20,981 bases of DNA from Jimgerdemannia flammicorona (lineage: Eukaryota; Mucoromycota; Endogonomycetes; Endogonales; Endogonaceae): contig RBNI01001751.1 in the NCBI GenBank assembly GCA_003990745.1, forward strand, positions 1-20,981, given 5' to 3'. Both the position numbers and the translations under genes were made by a program. Position 1 is the stretch's first letter. Every line of letters starts with the position of its first letter. The notes under the pieces are model-generated. The model was given only the letters and a program-made list of their open reading frames with translations. It ran no database searches and had not been told where the DNA came from. Positions 1 through 10,790 of this stretch are shown here, in pieces.

Positions 1-1206
1 AAAAGAGAAGGTGGCTGCAGATTGGATAGAAGGTATTGGTACTATCAATTACTGATAGGGGTCTGGGGCTGATGGATTTCTGGCAGCGGCTGAAGGCCCT
101 TAGGGGCTGGTGGGGTCATCACCTTGTGGAGCTAAGAGAGGGAAGTTGAGGCAGACTAGCAATAGACAATTAGGAGGTTAGGTTCTGCCCTAGAGATGAG
201 GAGAGAAAGGACTTGAAAGGGTTACTTTGGGTTGGATCAGTTGGCAGAATACAGTACAAAGGGTTCTGGTGGAGCATTGTAGAGACCTGGCTAGCCATAG
301 AACTGACAGAGTCTGAGATAGAGGTGGTAGAGAAGAGTATTAACCCAGAGCAGTGGTAGTGATAGCTAGAGCTACTTAGAGAAGAGGAGAGAGTATTGAA
401 GGACTATTCTTTGATAGAGGCTATGGAATAGGCTAGGACAGGTCCACCCAAGAGGTGGCCAGTTGGATGGCAGATGGCTGAAATTGGAGAGATATAGAAA
501 TGGAGTCAAGTTTGGAACTGGGTGGCTATATTGAATAAGGTAGTACCCCCTAGATATTAGGTAGTGTGGTAGTGATTCTTGAGAAGAAACGTGATGTTGA
601 ACTACAAAATAGACTGGATGGCGGTTGATGGGTACTAAGATTGTGAATGGTGTGCTGAAATTTCTGAAGAAGTAGTTCAGACTCCAGAGTATATCTTGGT
701 GGTCTGCTCTGGGGTAAAAAGTTATTAGTAGATCTTGGAGGAATATTGGGGCTCTGAAAGAGAGTAGTCAGGGAATTCTGTCAGTATAGTTATATGGAGG
801 AGACTGATGGGGGATATTGGTGATATTTGGAGTAGTATTGGATAAATTTTAGGAGTATGAGTCTTGATGGCATTATACTAGCAGTGGGTCTTTGAAGGTG
901 AATGTTGGATAAGAGTTAGAGACTTGGTAGAGTATTGGTGTTAGCTTATAAGAGAGATGATGCAGAGGTAGTAGTACCAGGAGAGATGGCAGGAGTTAGG
1001 AGTAGTGAAGAAGGTATAGGACATTATCTTAGAGAGTTAGGATTATTTGGTGCTTAGTGAGGGTGGGGTGTAGTGGAAAATTAGAGTAGGTTGATAGGTC
1101 TTACTGAGTTCAGTGAGTCCTTTAGATATAGTTGTGGGTGGTCAATGGAACTTGTATATTGTTTAGTATTCATGTAGACTGGTTGGAATAAAGGAGTCCA
1201 AGTGAC

Positions 1207-1238
<32 letters not shown>
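1..1238 (+). mobile_element. 3' end of a Tad-like LINE (copy 1), degenerate, with poly(A) tail
   Basis: This is the 3' part of a non-LTR retrotransposon read on the plus strand. No long open frame survives. Around 640-700 one frame gives C-x2-C, then QTPEYILVVC, which matches the C-x2-C...H-x4-C tail of Tad-clade ORF2 proteins with the His now Tyr (CAT to TAT). The element ends in an A run at 1210-1238, preceded by GTCCAAGTGACTATA. The stretch at 545-650 also aligns by eye with the reverse complement of about 4440-4520, so this copy and the LINE at 3974-9873 belong to one family. The strand is rich in G and poor in C. The 5' end lies outside the window. The tail abuts gypsy A in mid-gag, so this copy inserted into that element. 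Confidence 0.75.
1210..1238 (+). repeat. Poly(A) tail of LINE copy 1
   Basis: This is an uninterrupted run of 29 A residues at the end of the LINE. It marks the junction with the interrupted gypsy gag that resumes at 1239. The matching left target duplication would lie outside the window. Confidence 0.9.
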
Positions 1239-1243
<5 letters not shown>

Positions 1244-1612
1244 CATCAAGTAACTTAAGTCTGTATAAAGTTACAATATATAATTTCTATCAATTATACT
1301 CAAACTACCAGCAATAGCTGAAGATAAAAAGATAGATCACTATATCTGAGGTCTGAAAGGAAATATATGAGTCAAGATTGAGCTAGAGGAGCTACAGATT
1401 CTTGATGAAGTTATGAGAATTGCTGATAGGTTGATATCATCATCTTTGGCAACTATTTCAAACCAGAGCACTACAAGAAGAATCACTTTGAGAACTATCA
1501 CAAAAACCAAACCAAAGTAGTTGGCCCAGTATCAATAGATTTAGATACTATAAAAAAGAAAAATACCAAGCTTACTCCAGAAGAAAAAGATCATCTGAAG
1601 AAATCTGAAGCT

Positions 1613-1654
1613 TATTTCTTCTATTACCAAATAGGATATATTATAACAAAATGT
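1613..1654 (+). other. Remnant CCHC zinc knuckle of gypsy A gag with three ligands changed to Tyr
   Basis: The frame at 1613-1654 reads Y-F-F-Y-Y-Q-I-G-Y-I-I-T-K-C. The spacing is exactly C-x2-C-x4-H-x4-C, but both first Cys and the His are now Tyr codons TAT. TGT to TAT and CAT to TAT are single G-to-A or C-to-T transitions, as expected from repeat-targeted cytosine mutation on either strand. Only the last Cys (TGT, 1652-1654) remains. Confidence 0.65.
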
Positions 1655-2490
1655 TCTAAGAAGACCAGCAAACTCTCAAGACTAATTACTATACTGTCTA
1701 AAGATATACCTATCAATCTCCCTACTAGTCAACCTAAACTCAAGATCAAGAAGCTTCATCCAAAGACCCAGATCTCTCAATATCAATCAGAATAAGTCAT
1801 TGTTCTTGATCTATACTCTGTTAAGTAAGTCACTATACTAGTCAAAGACTAAACTCTGGTATCTATGGAAATTGCAGTCTAATGTTCTGAAGGATATCAT
1901 GCCAGAATTATATCATAATCAGAACTCAGTGTCAAATATCATTTAGATATTAATACTGATTCAGACTATTAAGAATAAGTTCAAGCTTTGTTTATTAACT
2001 AGAAGGATTAAGACTATACAGTTAAGGAAAGAGACCAAGTTGTAAAAATAATCCTAGAAAAGGCCAGTTAATCCAAGGTTACAAAAGTCTAAGAACTTAG
2101 TAAGATCAGAAAGGTTTTGATAGTACTGATCAAGCAGTAAGTCTTATTAAAAACCAAGCTCAAGCTATACTCATTTTCAAAGGTCTAGTCAAAGGAAAAG
2201 AAGTTCAAGTACTTATAGAGAGTAGAGCTACAGAAAACTTTATCAACCAGAACCTCATCAAAAACCTCAAGATTCTTGTCTGATTTGTCAAGAAGAAGGA
2301 TGATACTCTGTAAATATATATAGACTACTATATATTTAATAAGCTTACAGTCAAGAACTGATATCTGCTACCCTTGATTAATTATATTTTTAATGCTCTC
2401 AAGAATACTAAGTACTTTACTAAGCTAAACCTTATATCAGATTATCACTAAATCTGAATCAAGCCAGAAGATATTCTCAAGACTACATTT

Positions 2491-2778
2491 ATGACCCCCT
2501 TTGGACTTTATGAATTTCTAGTCCTAGTATTTAGTCTTACTAATATATCTACTATATTCCAGATCCTTATAAATAAGATATTCAAGGATCAACTATTTAT
2601 CTTCTTATTAGTATATCTTGACAACATTCTGATCTTTAGTACAACTAAAGAAGAATATCTCAAGTATATCTGTATAGTTCTGGAGATCTTGCAAAAATAT
2701 AAACTATATATAAAGTTCAAGAAGTGTGAATTATTCAAAGAACAAGTTGAATATCTTGGCCATATTGTCTCTATATAA
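2491..2778 (+). pseudogene. Gypsy A reverse transcriptase core fragment (YLDN)
   Basis: This is the longest surviving open stretch of gypsy A, 95 codons of the RT palm. It begins at TPFGLYEFL, passes TIFQILINKIF, and has the catalytic box Y-L-D-N at 2614-2625, where gypsy elements have YLDD or YVDD. The second Asp is Asn through GAC to AAC, a G-to-A transition. KFKKCELFKEQVEYLGHIVS at its end is the normal RT thumb motif. The domain continues in frame past the TAA at 2779 (SFLGLAGYYYCFVRNFS near 2855-2905). Loss of the catalytic Asp would make the enzyme inactive. Confidence 0.85.
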
Positions 2779-3962
2779 GGAATTTAAGTAGATCTGAACA
2801 AGATAAAGATAATTCCAGAATGGCCTATTCTATTAAATCTCACAGAACTCTGGTCCTTTCTTGGTCTAGCTGGCTACTACTATTGCTTTGTTAGAAATTT
2901 CTCTAGCATTACAGAGCTACTAACTAATCTCATGAGGATGGCCCCTAAATCTGATTACTATATGTCCTATATCTGAGATCTCTTTTGTCAATAAGTCTTT
3001 CAAGAACTCAAGAATCACCTGACCCATACTCTAGTCCTACATAATGCAGATCTAAGTCTGAAATTCACTATCACTACTAATGTATTGAATTTTGTCATTG
3101 AAGTAGTCTTGTCACAAGATAATAGCAAAGGATATTGCTCTATTATCTTCAAGTTCTACAAGTTGTCTCTAGCTGAATAAAAGTTAGCCACCTATACTGA
3201 TAATAATATATATACTAGATTACTAGTAATACTATCTAGAAGGTATTGAGTTTGATATCATTATTGACTATATCACTTAAGTATATCAATATTCAATCTA
3301 TTCTATTATATCTATAAGTCAAGTAGAGCCTAAAGCTTCAAAATTTCAATCTGATAATTATCTATAAGTCTGGTAAAATACTTATAGTACCAGATGCCTT
3401 ATTCAGATATCCAGACCTTACTATAATCATATAAGTTACCCTGGTATCAGAATTTCTAGACCAAATCAGATAAACTTATAAAGAAGATACTATCACTACT
3501 AGAGTTTTCTTAAATGAGCTTAAGGATATATATACTATTAAGGACAATCAGATCTACTATTAAGATAAAGTCTACCTACCTAATAATATAAATATATTAT
3601 AAGATACTATAAGAATACTATAACTTCCTACTTATCAGTTATCTTGGAATTGAGAAAACTACAAGAACATTCAACACCACTACTATTAGCCAAATATGGT
3701 CAAGATAATTAAGAACTATATTGCTAGCTACAACCTCTGTTAGTACAACAAGCCTATTAACCAAGTACCAGCTGGTTTGCTACAACTACTGCCAATCTTA
3801 ACTAAGAAATTTGAATAAGTTATAATAGACTTTATAACTCAATTATTATAAACTCAATCTGGTGCTAATACTATCATTATATTTATTGACTATCTGATCA
3901 AGACTATGGTTGCCAAACCTACTACTACTAATACTACTTCATCTAAGATTGTAAGAATCTTT

Positions 3963-3973
3963 TTCAAGTTTAT
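3963..3973 (+). repeat. Left target-site duplication of LINE copy 2 (11 bp)
   Basis: TTCAAGTTTAT occurs here directly before the poly(T) end of the LINE and again at 9874-9884, where the gypsy A integrase resumes. Both copies encode the same residues (FKFIF) of the integrase. Confidence 0.8.
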
Positions 3974-4199
3974 TTTTTTTTTTACATTTATTACCAATCA
4001 GTCTATGATATACTAATACAGAAGAACTCCTCACCCAATACCACAGGGAGCTCTCTCTCTCTCTCTATCTTTCTGAAAGAATATCATCTCCTCTGTCACT
4101 CCAATTCTCTCTATACTCTACTTACAGATCTTCTCTACAAGCCTCTGACAGAGACCCTCTTAGAGTCCTATCTCTGCTACTATCTATTCAAAAGCTCTA

Positions 4200-7100
4200 A
4201 TACCAAACTCTCCTACCTTACTATCTGTACCTCAAGTGTTAATTATCAGTTATTCTCAAAAACATACAGCCAATGTCCAGCAAGCCCAATCCAAACAGCC
4301 AGAACCCACCCAACTATTAACCACTCATTACCAATCTCTCTCACCAGCCTCACCCAGAGGGTAACCTATCTCCTCTCTACTATCTGCTTAAGAGAACACA
4401 CCTTCAGTCAGCCTTCAATCACTCTTTAGAAGTTCTCTAATACTTTATACTCTAAGGTACCCCCTTCTACTAGATGCTCTGACTGAAAGTTCAATATCAC
4501 ATTATACTGCAGAAGCCTCTACCACACTATCTAGAACTTGGGCAGAAGCTACTATACTACTGACTTGCTCTATAATCAGATACTAGCCTAGTCTCACTCT
4601 TCATCAATTCCAACTTCCTGCTAAGCATCTGACTACAAATCTCTCTCTACTCCATACTATTCTCGAAATAGAAGTTATCCACTAGTATACCCTCTGGCAG
4701 AAGACAGTCTCACCTCTATATCTAGAGTCTCTAGTCTACCTCACCCTTATTATCTCACTAACAGAGGTCAATATAATGGGTCCCATCAACTACTCTCTAC
4801 TAAAAGTCCTGAAAGCACATCCTCTGGCTCTACTCTAATACCACCAGAGAGAGCAGGTCCCCAGATATACTTCTGGGGGAGAAATATACCTCCTATACTC
4901 TCTGTATAAGGAGAATCCCCTCAGCTCACTAGCTTGCTTCAGCTACCATACTCTCAAGTAGTATAAGTACTTAGTAATATCTATCAGACTAAGGCCCCTC
5001 TGGTCCACTGATATCATCAATACCTTTCATCTGATTTGACTATATTGCCTAGTCTAGATCTAAGACCTAGCTATATTCAGAAGCCTCTTAATTACTTATG
5101 CTAGAAAATCTAGATAGTATTCCAGATACCACAACTTAGGCAGCCAATATACATATATTCAACTCTATCACCCTCTCTGCCAGAGAGATATACTGTCCTC
5201 TTCAATCCAGTAGAGTGTTCCTCCACTCCACCAGTCACTGTTTCTATTATCCCTTAGGCAATAGAGAGCTATATACTAAGAAATAGATCTCCAGATAGCA
5301 AACCACCTCTCCTGCCAGAATAATAGTTCCAATCATATCTCTACTTAGTATTTAATCTTCTAATATAAGAGTCTTATACTTATGTCAGTTAAGTTTGGCT
5401 TCTGAGTACTCTTTATACCACTTCACTACTCTCTTCAGTACTGACACATCCTCTACAGAGCCCAGCCTGATCACTATATTATCAGCAAAGACCCCCACTT
5501 TCCAATTCACTTCAAGAATATTCAACTCTCTGACCTTATGTTAAATACTATTCAATAGAGACTCTAAGAAGAGAGTATAAAGGATTAGCAATAGTGGATC
5601 TCCCTGTAGTAAGGAGAATGAAACTTTCTAATATTTATTCATCAGAATAGCCATCTAACTCTCCTCTAACAGACTGATCAAGGACTGCTAGAATTCTACT
5701 AAAACTTTCATATACTTCAGTATTCTCTCTAATTATACTTATTAGACTCTATCATAAGTCTTCTCCTGGTCTAGAAATACCAGATGACTATCTACCCCTG
5801 TAGCTCATACTCTCTCAATAACTCTATATATCTATACTATCTCATCTCAGATCAACTGGCCCCTGATGAAGTCTCTCTGCTTCTCTCCTAGTATCCACTG
5901 AGCTACCCTCTATAGTCTGGCCACTAATATCTTTGTAACCAGCTTACAATCTATATCCAGAAGTATAATCAGCCTCTAGTTCTTTCACTCTTCTCTTTTC
6001 TTCTTATTCTTATACAAAAAAGCCACTAGCCCCAGATTCTATCTCTCAATTTAAGTTTCAGAGCTAATAACTTTATCATACATCTAAGCTATCTTCTCAA
6101 AAACTACCTCAATGCCTACTATTTGTTTTCAGAAATCCTAGGGCAAGCCATCCTCTTTAGATGTCATCCTAAGGCTTATTATTATCAAAACTCTGAGAAT
6201 CTCCTCCCTTTGGACTGATACTCTAAGTTTACTCAGACTTTCTACTAGATCTAGGTGCCAGTCCTCCAGATACTGCTCAATGGCCAGTGCATCCTCTCCA
6301 CTCTCCTCCTCACTCTACAATTACCCTCAATGCTCACTCAACTGACCCAAGATCCTCTGAGTCCCCACCACCATCTCTCTAGACTCATCCAATACTTCAT
6401 CCCACTGCTATTGCACCCTTCTCACCTGAAGAAACCTTGGAAAATATTTTGTAGACCATTCCCTCTCTTTCAAGTCCTGCTACTGTAGCTGAGTTGCTCT
6501 ATTCTTTACTTGTAGATTCTCCTTCTGTCTCAATATCTCCTATAGTTCCTCCACCTCTAGCCTGATATTCTGAGCCCTCCAATCCCCCCTCTCTTTATTC
6601 TCCAGCAATCCAGCCCAAACTATTAATAACTTTTTTAACCAATGTGAAGCCCACCTCATATGGCTCTTCTTCTGAATACTCCTACTCCTTCCAGCCTCCC
6701 CTCAGAATCACTGAGCATCAGACTTTAACTATTATCATTGATCTTCAATAGGAAGCCCTTCTGCCTATCAGTTAAGGATTCTGAAGTTAATGTCTACTAC
6801 CCAGACATCCCACACAGAGGGCTCATCTAACAAGAAAGTATTCAGGTACTAATTTTCAGATTCCTCTCTACTTTCTCTAAATCTCCCACTTCTCAGGAGA
6901 CCAAATGATCAGACTATGGACACCATACTCTCTCTAATGAATCCCAGATATTATCTCTCTAACACTCAGTAGCCAGGATCCAGTCAATTCTTAAACCAAG
7001 CCCAGCCACTTAATATAGATATATCTGATAATCTCTCAATTCTTAATGGTCTGCATCTATCAGAGAGCTCAATCTTTCAATCTCCTCCTAGTTCTTCATT

Positions 7101-7570
7101 CTCCTGCTCCTTCCAGATATCTCTCTTCCACCATCTGTTCTATCTAATCTTCCATGTTAAAGTTCTCACCCAAGCAGTAAATCTCTATCTTTACCAGAGT
7201 ACCTGAGTTCTACAATCTACTTATCTACTCTATATATACTCCTCTTTCTATTGGGCAGTAATAAGACCTAATAATCACTGGGTCCCAGCCTGATCTCTAT
7301 CACACTCTCCACACCACTCTGCCCTCTCAGTGTCTAATGTCCCCAATGTCTCTCTTTCTCTTCTAGACTAGAATGCTCACCCTGCTTCTCTATAAAGTCA
7401 TATCTCTCCAATTTTTTGTCCAGTCTAACATATCTAAGTTCTCATCATATCTCACATCCTATAGCAAGAACAGATCAATATCTAGCCCTCTCAATCAGTA
7501 GAAAATATTCTGATATCTCACTGCCTCCTGTAAGCTATTGATATTTAGGGAGTAGATTTAAGTTATACTA
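4200..7570 (-). pseudogene. LINE copy 2 ORF2: endonuclease and reverse transcriptase, degenerate
   Basis: On the minus strand the region near 7501-7560 reads NINSLQEAVRYQNIF, followed by a piece like DIDLFLLQDVR, which resembles the N-terminal AP-endonuclease of LINEs. GENFNMED near 7148-7171 corresponds to the GDFN motif, with Asp now Asn. SDH at about 6904-6912 is the end of the endonuclease domain. The RT motif QGDPLL lies at about 5590-5606. The catalytic box is F-A-D-N at 5478-5489, where FADD or YADD is expected, again with Asp to Asn. The C-terminal part near 4440-4520 aligns with copy 1. Stops and frame changes are scattered throughout, so no product is expected. The boundaries are approximate. 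Confidence 0.7.
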
Positions 7571-7699
7571 TTCATATTAAATAATGTTTGAAAAAGAACC
7601 ACCTGCTCTATAATTCTATACTCACTATATTATCTATTATATCTAAGTTCCTTTCAGCCTTAAGTTTATTCACCTCTTCCTACTATACATCCAGAGCTG

Positions 7700-8400
7700 C
7701 CAATACCTCCAGATAGTTCTTGCTATCTTGTGCTTATATAAAAGTCCTATATTTCTTACACACTATCTGCTATTTTGCTAGCCCCTTTCTTAAGCCCTAT
7801 AGATAAGCTATATGATTATTGGTAATTATCAGAAGTGCTGCCTCCCTATCAGCATCCATCTCATACTTCTCTACTTTCAACAGAACTATCATCAACTTAT
7901 CTCAGAGCTTTTATACTATCTCCTCTCCTCACATAATAATACACCAGTACTCCTTACTAATAATACAAAAATCTATCTCTTCTAACTCATTAGTTATAAT
8001 ATTCATCAGTATCTTCCATAGTTATTTCTTATCTCCAATAGTCTTCTCTACTCTCAGAGCTATCTTCTGCCCTCCTATCCTCTGGCCCCCATCAGCACTC
8101 TTCCTCACTAACTCATCTCAGTCCTTCTCTAGTACATATATTCTACAGCTTGTCCACCTTCTCTCCCCCTGTAGAGACTCTATACTGAACTTGAGCCCCC
8201 TCTACTATCACCTCATCTTCTATTATCTCTCTCTGCCCCTGAACCCCACCCTCTCCCAGGATCTTTCTTTGAGCTATTCTTTTCTTACTTGCCCAGACAC
8301 TAGTCTATAAACTAACTTCCTCAGTAGTATCTACCTCCTCTATACCCCCTTCCAAATTTGCCAACAAATCTTTCTATTATTGTCTTCCTTGAGTCCTTTT
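7700..8400 (-). pseudogene. LINE copy 2 ORF1, C-terminal part, degenerate
   Basis: Between the endonuclease and the gypsy C insert the minus strand has the same G- and A-rich composition as the rest of the LINE. In one frame near 8170-8360 it gives an acidic, glycine-rich reading (for example LLANLEGGIEEVDTTEEVS). This is the position of the LINE ORF1 nucleic-acid-binding protein. I see no clear zinc knuckle. The assignment rests on position and composition rather than on a motif. Confidence 0.45.
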
Positions 8401-8404
8401 CCAA

Positions 8405-8720
8405 GTAGCCTGATCCAGTTATATCTTCTAATTAGAATATTTATATATCTGTAGTCAGTCTATCTTAATAGCTATTAAAGATATCTAGCTTGAGTAGCTT
8501 GAAGCTAACTAGTGTAGCAGCAGGATGTGATATAGTTATAGTTCTTGTTTTCTAATATTCTAGTTATGCTTGAAGTTATCAAATCTGATGGACCAAAGTG
8601 GTAATCATATCCATCAGGTTGACTTGTGGTTCTATACTATCTGCTTCTTCTATAGCAGAGGGGTCTGGATGGTAAACTGATTCTCTGTAGCTCATTTGGA
8701 CTTATATGTATAACTAGTTA
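8405..8720 (-). pseudogene. Gypsy C gag, N-terminal fragment
   Basis: The minus strand below the LTR encodes a gag start. An ATG at 8692-8694 begins MSYRESVYHPDPSAIEEAD and continues with LMDMITTLVHQI. In a shifted frame further on, KLLKLDIFNSY-stop-DRLTTDI is found, which resembles the conserved start of gypsy gag capsid (K-L-x-x-F-x-G). The fragment stops abruptly near 8405, where LINE-like composition resumes. The rest of the element and its other LTR are missing. It covers an N-terminal gag region that is not present in the window for gypsy A, so the two cannot be compared directly. Confidence 0.5.
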
Positions 8721-8787
8721 TAACTAATTTCTGAATTCATGTAAGGTTTTTTAATAAGGTAAGGTATAATGACACCACTGCTATTAA

Positions 8788-9251
8788 GTATAATAGATCT
8801 AGTTTATTTAAGAGAAAGTGACTAAGATTGGTAATTCTGGTGGGCCTAAAGTATCTTAAAGAGATACTTGTAGGTTTATATTCTTGAAGAAATTATGAAA
8901 GAAAATATTCTGAGTTTTATTCAAGTAGAGAACAAGGATATTTATACAGAATCTGAAAGAAAGATCTGAAAAGATCTTAGAAAGAAGAAAAAAGCCAAGA
9001 AATAGAATTTTAGCAAAGATAACTAATAATATTCTACAATGTTCTGAAAGGTTCTATAACTAGCTAAGATGAGAGACTTAGTGCTGAGAAAAGACAAGAA
9101 TGTTCTAATAAAGTCTTAGTGCTAAAAGAAGATTTTTAAGCATTTAGAAGATACTAGAATATAGTAGAATATTCAAGAAAAGATGAGAAAAGACTAGAGA
9201 AAAAGATGCAAAAAAGTACTAAGACTAGAATATAACTATAAAATTATTACA
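8788..9251 (-). repeat. LTR of gypsy C (reverse complement of the gypsy A LTR)
   Basis: The reverse complement starts TGTAATAATTTTATAGTTATATT at 9251 and follows the LTR at 11111-11577 almost throughout. Shared blocks include CTTAGTACTTTTTT, TTAGTTATCTTTGCTAA, ATAAATATCCTTATTCTCTACTT and CTTTCTCTTAAATAAACTA. Similarity fades around 8788, which I take as the inner end. Because a gag start follows on the minus strand, this is a 5' LTR rather than a solo LTR. The five bases right of it (GCTAA, 9252-9256) have no matching copy near 8405. Confidence 0.75.
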
Positions 9252-9256
9252 GCTAA

Positions 9257-9602
9257 GCTCTAAAAGTACAAAGTGACTATGAATTCAGACACTAATTTTT
9301 TGAGTAATAGTGCTATCACTAGGTCTGTTATACTATTGACCAAGTCTCCAGACCTTATATCAATTCTCTGCCCAGACTCTCTATTAGTAGTTATATCTGG
9401 ATTTTTTTTCCAGATTAGTAGTTACTCTACCATCAGCAGTCTCCCTCTTCCTCTCAGCTACTACTTCCTCAGTTCTACCACTACTCTTACCCTGAGGGCC
9501 CCCTCTAGGCTCCATAGCCCCTACCATCTCCTTGTCTCTCTGCAGCCAGCTATTCAAGCCTACTGACCAATTACTAGTCTTAACTTTATCAGTAAAGCTC
9601 AT
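9257..9602 (-). pseudogene. LINE copy 2 ORF1, N-terminal part
   Basis: A 72-codon open stretch on the minus strand begins with ATG at 9602 (MSFTDKVKTSNWSVGLNSWL) and runs to a stop at 9384. It is charged and low in complexity, with Lys, Arg and Glu frequent, as is common for LINE ORF1 N-termini. It has the same C-poor sense strand as the rest of the LINE and lies about 270 bases from the LINE 5' end. The frame degenerates beyond 9384, and the gypsy C LTR interrupts the LINE at 9251. Confidence 0.5.
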
Positions 9603-9873
9603 TCTTCTAGTCTTCTATCTCTCAGTATCTTGTCTCTCTCTATTGTCAACACTATATTCACTAGTAAGAGAGCTCAACAGACTATTCCCCAAGCTATGAC
9701 TCCTCTCTACATACTACTAGTTGAATGAATTAGGGTCATCCTATCTAGCATACTCCTCTAATTGCTCATTAGTTGCTATATTATTATTATCTTTTCTCCA
9801 AAACATTGTTGAAAATATTGCTAAAAGTTTATATAATCTGAATAGTACTAGAGAAAGAACTGGTTATATTGTC
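9603..9873 (-). other. Probable 5' untranslated region of LINE copy 2
   Basis: This segment lies between the ORF1 start codon and the target duplication at 9874. It keeps the C- and T-rich plus strand of the LINE down to about 9720 and then becomes AT-rich. I see no motif that fixes a promoter. Confidence 0.4.
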
Positions 9874-9884
9874 TTCAAGTTTAT
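9874..9884 (+). repeat. Right target-site duplication of LINE copy 2 (11 bp)
   Basis: TTCAAGTTTAT repeats the sequence at 3963-3973. After it the gypsy A integrase resumes as YHYGLS...VIIS. Confidence 0.8.
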
Positions 9885-10790
9885 CTTCTATCACTATGGT
9901 CTATCATGAGTAATTATTAGTAATTGTGACCTAGTTCATCAGTCACTTCTGACAAACTCTCTTCAAAACTCTGAGAATTCAATTGGCCAATTTTACTTCC
10001 TTTTATCTATAAACTGATGGATAAACTGAGTACATGAACAAAACCTTAGAACAAATACTCAAAAACTATATTTCTTATAAACAAGATAATTGTGATCACT
10101 ATCTGACTTATATAGAATTTATATATAACAAAATTATCCAATCATCTACTGATCTTTCCCCCTTTTGACTACTCTATGGTTAAGACCCTGAGACCTCTAT
10201 AAGTCTAGTCTCTTTTAAGAAAAATAGTTAAATATAAGTCTCTACTATTGAGAATCTCACAGATAAAATGGATGAATAATTTAAAATTAATATTATGAAT
10301 CTTCAGAAAGTTCAATAACACCAAGTTAAACATGCTAATAAGAAGTACTGTAATATTATATATACTATTGAAGATCAAGTTCTACTGTCTACTGAAAACC
10401 TCAAGATACAATCTCAAGTTAACCACCCATCAAACAAATTTCAACCTAAGTATATTAGACTCTTTGAGATTACTAAACAAGTCTCTACATCCTCCTACCA
10501 TCTTAAGTTACCTGAAACCATAAGAATATACCCAATCTTTCATATGTCATATCTTAAAATCTGAGACCAGTCACCACTCTACTCTAGTCAAATTCTCAAG
10601 CCATCTGCTCCTATGATTATTGAAGACTATATTAAGTACAAAGTTGAGAAAATCCTTAATAAATGAATCCACTACTATTATCCTGAATATCTGGTCAAGT
10701 GGATAGGCTATCCTATATATGATACTATTTTAAAACTACTAGTTAATCTTAAGAACTTCCAAGACCTAGTCTAAGACTTCAAGGTAAAAT
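9874..10790 (+). pseudogene. Gypsy A, part 2: integrase core end, C-terminal domain and chromodomain
   Basis: The reading continues the integrase that broke off at 3973. VIISNCD (the SDRD site, catalytic Asp now Asn) is near 9911-9931. TDG-stop-TEYMNKTLEQ at about 10014-10055 keeps the Glu of the DDE triad. YIEFIYNK follows near 10110. A C-terminal segment reads KYIRLFEITKQV near 10450, then IYPIFHMSYLK near 10525-10555. A chromodomain (YKVEKILN ... PEYLVKWIGYPIYDTI) lies at about 10637-10735. Such chromodomains bind modified histones and guide chromovirus integration. Stops are TAA or TGA at positions where Gln, Trp or Arg is expected. Confidence 0.8.

Larger units (their letters stand above)
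1239..3973 (+). pseudogene. Gypsy element A, part 1: gag end, protease, RT, RNase H, integrase start (degenerate chromovirus)
   Basis: Conceptual reading with many stops gives a Ty3/gypsy gag-pol. A gag segment at about 1345-1440 reads VKIELEELQILDEVMRIAD. A CCHC knuckle remnant lies at 1613-1654. The protease active-site region (LIESRATENFI in place of the usual DSGA/DTGA type) is at about 2212-2244. The RT block starts with FVKKKDDTL near 2284 and has TPFGLYEFL and YLDN at 2614-2625. RNase H follows to PDALFRYPD near 3390-3415. The integrase zinc-binding region is at about 3640-3760, and its core (DFITQL...GANTIIIFID) runs to the break at 3973. The 5' LTR and N-terminal gag lie left of the window beyond the inserted LINE. 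The reading continues at 9874. Confidence 0.8.
3974..9873 (-). mobile_element. Tad-like LINE (copy 2), 5.9 kb interval including an inserted gypsy C fragment
   Basis: A non-LTR retrotransposon lies antisense to its host gypsy A. Its 3' end is the T run at 3973-3983 on the plus strand, and its 5' end abuts the right target duplication at 9874. Read on the minus strand the order is ORF1 (start at 9602), AP-endonuclease, reverse transcriptase, then a 3' tail homologous to LINE copy 1. The plus strand of the LINE parts is very rich in C and T and poor in G, except across 8405-9251 where a gypsy LTR and gag fragment interrupts ORF1. Without that insert the LINE is about 5.05 kb, a reasonable size for this clade. 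All frames are broken. Confidence 0.8.

Noticed and set aside
4048..4068. CT microsatellite-like run
   Set aside because: It is a short simple repeat within the C/T-rich LINE tail, with no sign of function.
6255..6488. 77-codon plus-strand open frame
   Set aside because: It is antisense to LINE ORF2 with low-complexity Leu/Pro/His content; a shadow.
7819..8310. 163-codon plus-strand open frame
   Set aside because: It is antisense to LINE ORF1, very rich in Ser, Leu, Ile and Tyr, and matches no family. It is open only because the plus strand here is rich in C and T and poor in G.
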